64,000 nt of DNA from Nonomuraea montanisoli (GTDB lineage: Bacteria; Actinomycetota; Actinomycetes; Streptosporangiales; Streptosporangiaceae). Location of the stretch: assembly GCF_013363975.1 (NCBI RefSeq), contig NZ_JABWGN010000005.1, positions 372,001 through 436,000 on the forward strand. The letters run 5' to 3'. Position 1 is the first letter of the stretch. Each line of letters begins with the position of its first letter. Below the pieces are notes generated by a model. The model saw only the letters and a program-made list of their open reading frames with translations. It did not search any database and was not told where the DNA came from. A program made the translations under genes and the position numbers. Positions 57,535 to 64,000 of the stretch are shown one piece after another.

Positions 57535-58944
57535 TCAGCCGGTCGGGAAGTTGTCCGGGGTGCGGATGCGGTCGCGCATGTACGCGCCCGACTGCGTCAG
57601 CACGGCCGTCCCCGTGTACGTGCCGCCCGAGCAGGTGCCGGGCCTGAAGGCGGCGCTGCTCTCGTCGGCGTCGGAGTAGGTCCAGTTCGCGTAGCTGATC
57701 TTGTACTGGTCCAGCAGGTTGAGCCACGTCGTCGTGCTGGCGAGGTCCACCGTGCCGCCTCCGGTGTAGGTGACCGTGCCGAACTCCGTGACGAACATCG
57801 GGATGCGCGTGGCCGCCCTGCTGAGCGCCGCCCGGTAGGTGTCGGTGTGGGAGGCGGCGTAGAAGTGGAACGTGTACATGATGTTGGCGGCGTTGACCGG
57901 GTTGTTGACGACCTCGCTCTCGTTGCCGCCCTCCGAGACGCCGAGCGACGACCAGCCGCGGGTGCCGACCAGGACGACGGCGTCGGGGTCGTTGGCGCGG
58001 ATGACGGGGATGACCTGCTCGGCGTAGCTCTTGATGGTCGCCCAGCTCACCCCGTTGGGCTCGTTGGCGATCTCGTAGACGACGTTCTTCTTGGCGGCGT
58101 TGCGGGCCGCGACGGCGGCGAAGAAGGTCTTGGCCCGGTCGAGGTTGTACATCGGGTCGCCGGGCGTCAGCGTGTGGAAGTCGATCAGCGCGTACAGGCC
58201 GCGCGCCTCGGCCATGTCCACGAGGTTGTTGACCTGGGCGGTGAAGGCCGGCGGGTTGGTCTCGTAGCCGTCCTCCTGGACGTACATGGAGATCCGGAGC
58301 AGGTCGGCCTTCCAGTCGTTCGCCAGCGCGTCGAGGGAGGCGGTGTTGTAGCACTTGGCGAACCACTGCAGGCCGTGCGTGCTCATGCCGCGTAACTGGA
58401 TGGGCCGGTTGTACTGGTTGCAGAGGTTGACGCCGCAGACCCGGAGCTGCCCGTTGATCCCCACCGGGGTGCCGTTGGTGGGCGGCGTCACGGTGGGCGT
58501 GGGGCCGGGGGTCGTGGAGCCGGTGCAGGTGACGCCGTTCAGGGTGAAGGAGGTCGGCGCCGGGTTGGCGCCCGTCCAGCTCCCGTTGAAGCCGATCGTG
58601 GTCGAGGCGTTGGTGGCGAGCGCGCCGTTGTAGCTCATGCTGCGCGCGGTCACGGCGGCGCCCGTCTGGCTGTACGTCGCCGACCAGCCCTGGACGACCT
58701 TCTGGCCGGAGTCCGGGAAGGTGAAGCCGAGCGTCCAGCCGTTGACCGGGTCACCGAGGTTCTTGATCGAGATGTTGGCGCTGAAGCCGCCCTGCCAGGT
58801 GCTGGCCGTGTAGGTGACGGCGCAGCCGGTGGCGGCCGCGGCGGTGACGGCGGGGCTGACCGCCACGCCGCCGAGGGTGAGCGCGGCGACGGCGCCGATC
58901 GCGAGAGCGGCACGTCCGCGGAGCGGGCGTGGGAGCAACGTCAC
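57535..58944 (-). CDS. Secreted cellulase/endoglucanase: CBM2 + GH5
   Basis: GTG 58944 has GAAAGG 8 bases upstream. The 469-residue protein has a signal peptide (about 1-36), a family 2 cellulose-binding module (about 39-140: CAVTYTASTWQGGFSANISI, FTFPDSGQKVVQGWSATYSQ, surface Trp residues), a Pro-Thr linker (about 142-160) and a GH5 catalytic domain (about 165-465): YEIANEPNGVSW (acid/base Glu), MFVTEFGTVTYTG (nucleophile Glu), and ANWTYSD. It cuts beta-1,4-glucans outside the cell. A GAAAGTTTC palindrome lies upstream at 59142-59152. Confidence 0.94.
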   Translation of the reverse strand: MTLLPRPLRGRAALAIGAVAALTLGGVAVSPAVTAAAATGCAVTYTASTWQGGFSANISIKNLGDPVNGWTLGFTFPDSGQKVVQGWSATYSQTGAAVTARSMSYNGALATNASTTIGFNGSWTGANPAPTSFTLNGVTCTGSTTPGPTPTVTPPTNGTPVGINGQLRVCGVNLCNQYNRPIQLRGMSTHGLQWFAKCYNTASLDALANDWKADLLRISMYVQEDGYETNPPAFTAQVNNLVDMAEARGLYALIDFHTLTPGDPMYNLDRAKTFFAAVAARNAAKKNVVYEIANEPNGVSWATIKSYAEQVIPVIRANDPDAVVLVGTRGWSSLGVSEGGNESEVVNNPVNAANIMYTFHFYAASHTDTYRAALSRAATRIPMFVTEFGTVTYTGGGTVDLASTTTWLNLLDQYKISYANWTYSDADESSAAFRPGTCSGGTYTGTAVLTQSGAYMRDRIRTPDNFPTG

Positions 58945-59141
58945 GGTGGTGGCCTTTCGCGTCCGATGGGCCGGCGGGGGATCGCGCAGGCGTGCTGCGG
59001 AGGGGGTGCGCGCGATCCGGGGCAAGGTATCAACGGGGCCGGTCCGAGCTGTAGGAACGCGGGTCTCCCGGCTGCCTGGGGACGGGCGGCGCGGGAGGCG
59101 TTTGTCCTGTTCGGCGGGGTTTGCGGGGTGCCGCCGGTGGT

Positions 59142-59152
59142 TGAAAGTTTCA
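59142..59152. promoter_or_regulatory. Candidate LacI-type operator between cellulase and sulfotransferase genes
   Basis: TGAAAGTTTCA is a perfect palindrome and resembles the GAAA-S-TTTC elements found before plant-polymer hydrolase genes in actinomycetes. It lies about 200 bases upstream of the cellulase start, so the link is uncertain. Confidence 0.4.
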
Positions 59153-59241
59153 GGTCGACCGAAAATCTCCAACCGTTGAATTACACCATCGGTCAGCCTA
59201 TGGTGGAGATCGTCACGTCAACGGCGACGACGAGGAGCGAC

Positions 59242-59967
59242 ATGCTGGAGGTCATCGGGGCGGGCCTGCCGCGTACCGGGACGTTGTCGACGAAGGCCGC
59301 GCTGGAGCGGCTGGGATTCGGCCCCTGCTACCACATGTTCGAGGTGATGACCCATCCCGACCACGTGGACCGGTGGCTCGCGGCCACCGCCGGCGAGGTC
59401 CACGGCCGGGAGGGGTGGGACAAGATGTTCGCCGGATACCGCTCGGCGACCGACTGGCCGGCCAGCCACTACTGGCGCGAGCTGGCCGAGACCTATCCGG
59501 ACGCCAAGGTGGTGCTCACCGTGCGCGACCCGCGCTCGTGGTACCCCAGCATCAACATGCTCATGTCCGGGCCCGCCGCCTCCGTGATGGCCCGCGACGG
59601 CCGGTCCCTGGAGGATCTGCCCGAGCAGGCCCGCGCGATCTTCGCGGGCATGGTCCGGATGCGGCCGGCCCTGGAGGCGATCGGGCGGTGCTACTTCGGC
59701 CCCGACTGGAGCTCCGGGCACGGCGTGCCCAGCGAGGAGCTGGCCGTCGAGGCGTTCGAGCGGCACGTGGCCGCCGTCAAGGCCGGCATCCCGGCGGAGC
59801 GGCTGCTCGTCTTCGACGTACGCGAGGGGTGGGGGCCGCTGTGCGCCTTCCTCGGCGTCGAGGCCCCCACCGAGCCGTTCCCCCGCCTGAACGACACCGA
59901 CTCGATGCGGCAGAACTTCGAGCGACTGCTGCAGGGTGAGTCGTTCACCGTTCCGCCGCCTCGCTGA
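59242..59967 (+). CDS. Sulfotransferase-family protein
   Basis: ATG 59242 has GAGGAG 4 bases upstream; ATG 59200 is less well placed. The 241-residue protein has the 5'-phosphosulfate-binding loop GAGLPRTGTLSTKAALERLG and the 3'-phosphate segment VVLTVRDPRSWYPSIN, followed by a LLVFDVREGWGPLCAFL region, matching the Sulfotransfer_4-type (P-loop domain) family of actinomycetes. It may move sulfate from PAPS onto a lipid or sugar. Its 3' end overlaps the convergent TerC gene by 23 bases. Confidence 0.85.
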   Translation: MLEVIGAGLPRTGTLSTKAALERLGFGPCYHMFEVMTHPDHVDRWLAATAGEVHGREGWDKMFAGYRSATDWPASHYWRELAETYPDAKVVLTVRDPRSWYPSINMLMSGPAASVMARDGRSLEDLPEQARAIFAGMVRMRPALEAIGRCYFGPDWSSGHGVPSEELAVEAFERHVAAVKAGIPAERLLVFDVREGWGPLCAFLGVEAPTEPFPRLNDTDSMRQNFERLLQGESFTVPPPR

Positions 59968-60898
59968 CCGCGTCCTCCTGGGCCTGGTCCGGGCGACGGG
60001 AGCGGAGCAGGCTCGCCGTGACCGCGGTGACGAGGATCGCGGCGACCACTCCCAGCGAGAGCGCCGTCGGGATCTTGTAGACGTCCAGGAGCAGCATCTT
60101 CACGCCCACCCAGACCAGCACCAGCGCCAGGCCCAGCTTGAGGTAGGTGAAGCGGTGCATCAGGCCGGCGAGCATGAAGTACATCGCCCGCAGGCCGAGG
60201 ATGGCGAAGGCGTTGGAGGTGAAGACCAGGAACGGCTCCGAGGTGACCGCGAAGACGGCCGGGATCGAGTCCACCGCGAACACGATGTCGCTGACCTCGA
60301 CCAGCACGAGCACCGCGAGCAGCGGCGTGGCCACCCAGCGGCCGCCCTGGCGCACCAGGAACCGCTGGCCGTGGTAGTCGTCGGTGACGGGGACCAGACG
60401 GCGGAACAGGCGCAGTGTCCTGCTGCTGCCCGGGTCCACGCTCTCGTCGCGGTGACGGGCCATCCGGATCCCGGTCAGCACCAGGAAGGCGCCGAACACG
60501 TACAGGATCCACGAGAAGCTCGCGATCAGCACGGAGCCGGCGGCGATGAACACGCCGCGGAACACCAGCGCGCCCAGCACCCCGAAGAACAGCACGCGGT
60601 GCTGGTAGCGCGCCGGGACCGCGAAGTAGCCGAAGATGATGGCGAAGACGAAGACGTTGTCGACCGCCAGCGACTTCTCGATGAGATAGCCGGCGTAGTA
60701 CTGCCCGGCGAGCTCGCCTCCCCACAGCCACCAGACCACGGCGCCGAAGCCCAGGCCGAGCGCGATCCACAGCGCCGACCAGAGGGCGGCCTCGCGCACG
60801 CCGACCGCGTGCGCGCGCCGATGGGAGAACAGGTCGATCGCGAGCATCACCGCGATCACGCCCAGCACGGCAGGCCAGGCCCAGAAGGGGACGTCCAA
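59945..60898 (-). CDS. TerC/Alx-family membrane protein (probable manganese exporter)
   Basis: The 317-residue protein starts at TTG 60898, 8 bases after GGAGGT. It has about nine membrane segments with the family motifs ESLAVDNVFVF-like (EKSLAVDNVFVFAI) and LVEVSDIVFAVDSIPAVFA, both with acidic metal-binding residues, separated by a cytoplasmic loop (RMARHRDESVDPG...). TerC/Alx proteins export Mn2+. A yybP-ykoY-type (manganese) riboswitch-like leader precedes it and can hide the ribosome-binding site, fitting that role. Confidence 0.92.
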   Translation of the reverse strand: MDVPFWAWPAVLGVIAVMLAIDLFSHRRAHAVGVREAALWSALWIALGLGFGAVVWWLWGGELAGQYYAGYLIEKSLAVDNVFVFAIIFGYFAVPARYQHRVLFFGVLGALVFRGVFIAAGSVLIASFSWILYVFGAFLVLTGIRMARHRDESVDPGSSRTLRLFRRLVPVTDDYHGQRFLVRQGGRWVATPLLAVLVLVEVSDIVFAVDSIPAVFAVTSEPFLVFTSNAFAILGLRAMYFMLAGLMHRFTYLKLGLALVLVWVGVKMLLLDVYKIPTALSLGVVAAILVTAVTASLLRSRRPDQAQEDAVSEAAER

Positions 60899-60904
60899 CG
60901 AGAT

Positions 60905-61042
60905 ACCTCCGGTCCGATATCGTCGGCCGGAGGTCTCCCCGCCCTCCCGCGGCGCTCGCGCGCGGGACGGCGTCAGGACCGGGCGGGCCTCGGGGCTCGC
61001 CGTACTGACGACCCTGACGGTTTCGGGTACTCCCCTCCGCTC
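60905..61042 (-). promoter_or_regulatory. yybP-ykoY-like manganese riboswitch in the terC leader
   Basis: On the minus strand, the leader has GGGGAGTA (61035-61028), GTCAGTACGG (61009-61000), GGTCCTGACGCCG (60980-60968) and GGGGAGACCTCC (60940-60929), in the order of the yybP-ykoY conserved blocks. The 3' segment ACCTCCGG (60934-60927) is the exact complement of CCGGAGGT (60912-60905), the ribosome-binding site, so the switch can act on translation. Folding was not computed. Confidence 0.7.
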
Positions 61043-61045
61043 CCT

Positions 61046-61073
61046 AGGGTACGAAAGGGATCCCTATCATCAA
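61046..61073 (-). promoter_or_regulatory. Candidate terC promoter
   Basis: TTGATG (61073-61068), 16 bases, then TACCCT (61051-61046), placing the start of RNA just before the riboswitch. Confidence 0.55.
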
Positions 61074-61100
61074 AATCCCCCATAAGGGGACGCCCGCGAC

Positions 61101-61505
61101 TCAGCGGCCCGCCGCGACCCGGCGCACGGCGGCCACGATGTCGGTGTTGGGCAGCCCCTTCAGGAGGTACTCGGTGACGCCGGCGCGCCGCATCTCCTCG
61201 ACGGACCCGGCGTCGCCGTAGGCCGAGAACGCCATGACGCGGGTGCCCGGGCAGCGGTCGCGGATCACGCGGGCGGCGTGGGCGCCGCCACCGCCGGGCA
61301 TGCGGACGTCGAGGATGGCGACGCGCGGCGTGTGGCGCTCGGCCAGGGCGATGGCCTCCTCGGCGTCACCGGCGACGGCGACCACGCTGAGGTCGGGCTC
61401 GGCCTGGAGCACCTCGCTGAGCACGTCACGGATCATCGGCTCGTCGTCACCGATGAGGACGGTCAGCAGCTCCTTCACGGTTTCCCGGTCGTGCCGCGCG
61501 TTCAC
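61101..61505 (-). CDS. Receiver-domain-only response regulator
   Basis: The 134-residue protein from GTG 61505 overlaps the kinase stop (GTGA). It is one receiver domain: LTVLIGDDEPMIRDVL (acidic pair), VAILDVRMPGGGG (phospho-Asp), FSAYGDAGSV (Thr/Ser switch replaced by Ser) and EYLLKG (Lys). No DNA-binding output domain follows, so it must work by protein contact or as a phosphate relay. GTG 61478 is another possible start. Coupled to the double-PAS kinase upstream. Confidence 0.9.
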   Translation of the reverse strand: MNARHDRETVKELLTVLIGDDEPMIRDVLSEVLQAEPDLSVVAVAGDAEEAIALAERHTPRVAILDVRMPGGGGAHAARVIRDRCPGTRVMAFSAYGDAGSVEEMRRAGVTEYLLKGLPNTDIVAAVRRVAAGR

Positions 61506-62959
61506 CCGCGGACACCCTCACCGCCAGCGGCCAGAGCCGGCACCCAGAACTCCACCGTCGTGCCCTCGCCCGGGCGGCCGCGGATGCTCCACCAGCCGCC
61601 CGCCATCTCGGCGCGCTCGCGCATCTCGATGAGGCCGAAGTGGTCGGGCGTCGCGAGGATGCCGAGCGGGTCGCCGACGCCGACACCGTCGTCGGCCACC
61701 CGCACCAGAACACCGTGGCCGCTGGACGACAAGGACACGTTCACCGCCTTCGCCTGCGCATGCTTGCGGACATTGGTCAGCGCCTCCTGACATATCCGAA
61801 ATATCGTGATCGCTGTCTCGGAGGGCGGCTCCCGGTCGAGCTCGTGGCACAGCTCGTACGCCAGCCCCGCGCCGGTCACCACCTGGTCCAGGTACGAGGT
61901 CAGCCCCTCCACCAGCCCGTCGCGGTCGAGGCCGGGCGGCCGGAGCCGGAAGGTGAGATCGCGCAGCCGGCGGATCGCCGCGGACACGGTCTCGTTGAGC
62001 CGCCGGGCCGCCGAGGCGCTCGGCCCCTCCAGCCGGTCGGCGAGCAGTTGCAGGCGCATCCCGACGGCCACCATGGACTGGATCGTGTCGTCGTGGACGT
62101 CCCAGGCGATGCGGCGCCGCTCCATCTCCTGGGCATGGACCAGATGGGTCAGCAGCCTGCTCCGCTCGTCCAGGGCGCGTTCGGCGGTGCGCCGCTCGGT
62201 CATGTCGCGGGTCACCTTGCCGAAGCCGCGCAACCGGCCGGTCCCGTCGAACAGCGCGGTGATGATCACATTGGCCCAGAACCGCGTGCCGTCGGCGCGG
62301 ACCCGCCACCCCTCGTCCTCCAGCCGCCCCTCCGCCACGGCCACCTCCAGCTCGCGAGCCGGCTTGCCCGACGCCACGTCCTCCGGCGGATAGAACACCG
62401 AGAAATGCTGCCCGATGATCTCCTGCGCGCGGTAGCCCTTGATGCGCTCCGCACCCGCGTTCCAGCTCGCGATCCGGCCCTCCGGATCCAGCATGAAGAT
62501 CGCGTAATCGACGACGCTCTGCACGAGCAGCCGGAAGCGCTCCTCGCTCTCCCCCAGGGTGCGCTCGGCGGCGCGCCGCTCGGTCATCTCGCGGGTCACG
62601 TTGCCGAAGCCACGCAGCCGGCCCGTGTCGTCACGCAGGGCCGTGACGACCACATTGGCCCAGAACCGCGTGCCGTCGGCGCGGACCCGCCACCCCTCGT
62701 CCTCCAGCCGCCCCTCCGCCACGACCGTCTCCAGCTCGCGAGCCGGCTTGCCCGACGCCACGTCCTCCGGCGGATAGAACACCGAGAAATGCCGCCCGAT
62801 GATCTCCTGCGCGCGGTAGCCCTCGATGCGCTCCGCACCCGCGTTCCAGCTCACGACCCGGCCCTCCGGATCCAGCATGAAGATCGCGTAATCGACGACA
62901 CCCTGCACCAGCAGCTGGTGGTCGGCCTGGATGATCTCTCGGGGGCTCTCGTCGGACAT
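61502..62959 (-). CDS. PAS-domain sensor histidine kinase with duplicated PAS units
   Basis: The 485-residue soluble kinase starts at ATG 62959. Two PAS/PAC units (about 12-135 and 140-263) are nearly identical: VDYAIFMLDPEGR, SWNAGAERI, YPPEDVASGKPARELE and RADGTRFWANV recur with period 128 residues. Then a HisKA_3 dimer/phosphoacceptor helix with EMERRRIAWDVHDDTIQSM (His before Asp-Asp) and a HATPase domain with RADDGVGVGD-like GxG and a GTTVEFWVPAL end. No membrane segment, so the signal is inside the cell (redox, gas or ligand). It is coupled to the receiver-only regulator downstream. Confidence 0.93.
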   Translation of the reverse strand: MSDESPREIIQADHQLLVQGVVDYAIFMLDPEGRVVSWNAGAERIEGYRAQEIIGRHFSVFYPPEDVASGKPARELETVVAEGRLEDEGWRVRADGTRFWANVVVTALRDDTGRLRGFGNVTREMTERRAAERTLGESEERFRLLVQSVVDYAIFMLDPEGRIASWNAGAERIKGYRAQEIIGQHFSVFYPPEDVASGKPARELEVAVAEGRLEDEGWRVRADGTRFWANVIITALFDGTGRLRGFGKVTRDMTERRTAERALDERSRLLTHLVHAQEMERRRIAWDVHDDTIQSMVAVGMRLQLLADRLEGPSASAARRLNETVSAAIRRLRDLTFRLRPPGLDRDGLVEGLTSYLDQVVTGAGLAYELCHELDREPPSETAITIFRICQEALTNVRKHAQAKAVNVSLSSSGHGVLVRVADDGVGVGDPLGILATPDHFGLIEMRERAEMAGGWWSIRGRPGEGTTVEFWVPALAAGGEGVRG

Positions 62960-62983
62960 AGTGCAGCTTCGCACGTCCGGCTG

Positions 62984-63478
62984 TCAGTTGGCCCAACTCG
63001 GGGCGGGAATCGCGGCCAGCTCGCACCAGACGACCTTGCCGCCGTCGTGCGACTGGGAGCCCCAGCGGCTGGAGAGCCGGTCGATGACGTTGAGCCCCCA
63101 GCCGCTCCTCGGGCCCGGCTCGCGCGGCTCGGGCATCCGGGAGCTGGAGTCGCGGACCTCGATGCGCACGCGGGTGGGCCCGGCGACCAGGTGGAGCACC
63201 GGCGCGCCCGCGCCGTGGACGAGCGCGTTGGTCACGAGCTCGGAGACGATGAGCAGCGCGTCGTCGTACGGTCCCGTGTAGCCGCTCTCGGTGAGCGCCT
63301 GCCGCGTCAGGTCACGGGCCAGCGTGATGCTGTCGAGCTCCTCCGGTAGGTGGTGCTCGACCGTATACACCGAACCCTCAGTGCCCATCCTCTCAGTTTC
63401 GCCTGCATACGGCCGCGCGGCGAGACTCACCGGCTTCATCCCGTCTAGTGCATGTGCATCAGTCTCATGAGTCGGCAT
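62984..63478 (-). CDS. RsbW-like ATP-binding protein (anti-sigma/serine kinase family)
   Basis: The 164-residue protein has a HATPase_c_2 domain: ARDLTRQALTESGYTG, DALLIVSELVTNALVHGAGA (N-box), RIEVRDSS and GWGLNVIDRLSSRWG (G-box). Many actinomycete copies pair with STAS proteins, binding sigma factors or their antagonists. The exact start is uncertain: ATG 63478 or the internal ATGs at 63439 and 63388. It lies 24 bases upstream of the PAS kinase on the same strand, so it is likely part of the signalling unit. Confidence 0.88.
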   Translation of the reverse strand: MPTHETDAHALDGMKPVSLAARPYAGETERMGTEGSVYTVEHHLPEELDSITLARDLTRQALTESGYTGPYDDALLIVSELVTNALVHGAGAPVLHLVAGPTRVRIEVRDSSSRMPEPREPGPRSGWGLNVIDRLSSRWGSQSHDGGKVVWCELAAIPAPSWAN

Positions 63479-63483
63479 GGGCG

Positions 63484-64000
63484 TCAGTCGACCAGCCCCT
63501 CCCGGCGGGCGATCGCCACCGCCTCCAGCTTCGACCCGGCGCCCAGCTTCTCCAGGACCCGCTGGATGTGGTTGCGCGCGGTGTTGTGCGCCACGCCGAG
63601 CCGTTCGCTGATCAGCGCCGTGCTGGCCCCGTCCGCCAGCAGGAGCAGCGTCTCCATCTCCCGCGCGGTCAGCTCGGCGCCCGCGGGCTTGGCCCGGCCG
63701 GTGAGCCGGTCGAGCACCCCGGCCAGCAGGTCCGGCGCGAACACCACCCCGCCCGCGGCCACCTGCCGGACCGCCGACTCCAGCTCGTGCAGCGCCGCCG
63801 ACTTCAGCACCAGACCCGCCCCGCCCGCCTCGGCGACCCGGGTGGCCGAGGCCGAGGTCCCCTCACCGGTCAGCACCAGCACCCGCGTCCGCGGCGCGGC
63901 GGTCGTGAGCCGGCCGATCGCGGAGATCCCGTCGCCGTCCGGCAGCCGCCGGTCCAGCAGCACCACGTCCGGCTGGAGGCGCTCCGTGTCGGCCACCGCC
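63484..64000 (-). CDS. NarL/FixJ-type response regulator (5' part beyond the window)
   Basis: The frame is open to the window end, so the N-terminal 45 or so residues are missing. Visible are the second half of a receiver (PDVVLLDRRLPDGDG with phospho-Asp, VLVLTGEG, LVLKSA) and a LuxR-type helix-turn-helix (LTAREMETLLLLADGASTAL, RLGVAHNTARNHIQRVLEKL). GTG 63996 would give a truncated receiver and is not the true start. The gene precedes the RsbW-like and PAS kinase genes on the same strand and is a likely output for that kinase. Confidence 0.92.
   Translation of the reverse strand, partial: AVADTERLQPDVVLLDRRLPDGDGISAIGRLTTAAPRTRVLVLTGEGTSASATRVAEAGGAGLVLKSAALHELESAVRQVAAGGVVFAPDLLAGVLDRLTGRAKPAGAELTAREMETLLLLADGASTALISERLGVAHNTARNHIQRVLEKLGAGSKLEAVAIARREGLVD

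Overview
The window is high-GC actinomycete DNA, most like the Streptosporangiaceae (for example Nonomuraea). This is inferred from the very high GC, frequent GTG and TTG starts, a chaplin-type surface protein, ECF sigma/anti-sigma pairs, DUF5703 and DUF6153 proteins, an MFS-thymidylate kinase fusion and a RicT-like gene next to holB. The species cannot be fixed from sequence alone.

Layout. 1-6.6 kb: 3' part of an oligopeptide-type ABC binding protein, a decayed serine hydrolase, an APH-type kinase, an intact serine hydrolase and a SMI1/KNR4-like protein. 6.8-10.4 kb: tRNA-Thr(CGT), a secreted TAP-like peptidase and a sigma/CU044_5270 pair. 10.4-13.3 kb: PadR with a textbook operator facing two broken tandem SDR genes. 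13.3-21.2 kb: a replication cluster on the minus strand (MFS-tmk, holB, ricT-like). A foreign-looking block sits between holB and ricT. It holds an ECF sigma factor and two paralogues with tandem FtsX-extracellular-like domains, and is flanked by three repeat families. 21.4-26.7 kb: XRE regulator, metallophosphoesterase, topA, DUF5703. 27-31 kb: an eight-repeat chaplin protein, repeat-rich intergenic DNA, a hypothetical membrane protein and tRNA-Leu(GAG).

31-47.4 kb is an accessory stretch of small regulator/target pairs: a beta-lactamase-like protein, SDR plus GntR, TetR, MarR, a mirror-image TetR pair, M20 peptidase, HxlR plus quinone oxidoreductase, DHA2 exporter, copper-type HMA protein with two CsoR-like boxes, BlaI/M56, and DUF6153/DUF305. 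Many have recognisable palindromic operators, and several promoters look leaderless. 47.4-59 kb: a PA14 glycoside hydrolase, a complete glycerol regulon (iclR-glpK1 diverging from glpF-glpK2-glpD), a STAS protein, a PIG-L deacetylase and a CBM2-GH5 cellulase. 59-64 kb: a sulfotransferase, a TerC protein behind a yybP-ykoY-like manganese riboswitch, and a signalling cluster (receiver-only regulator, double-PAS kinase, RsbW-like ATPase, NarL-type regulator cut by the window end).

The most interesting items are the sigma/FtsX-domain module, the mirrored leaderless TetR promoters, and a 26-bp inverted element shared by two leaderless transcription units.
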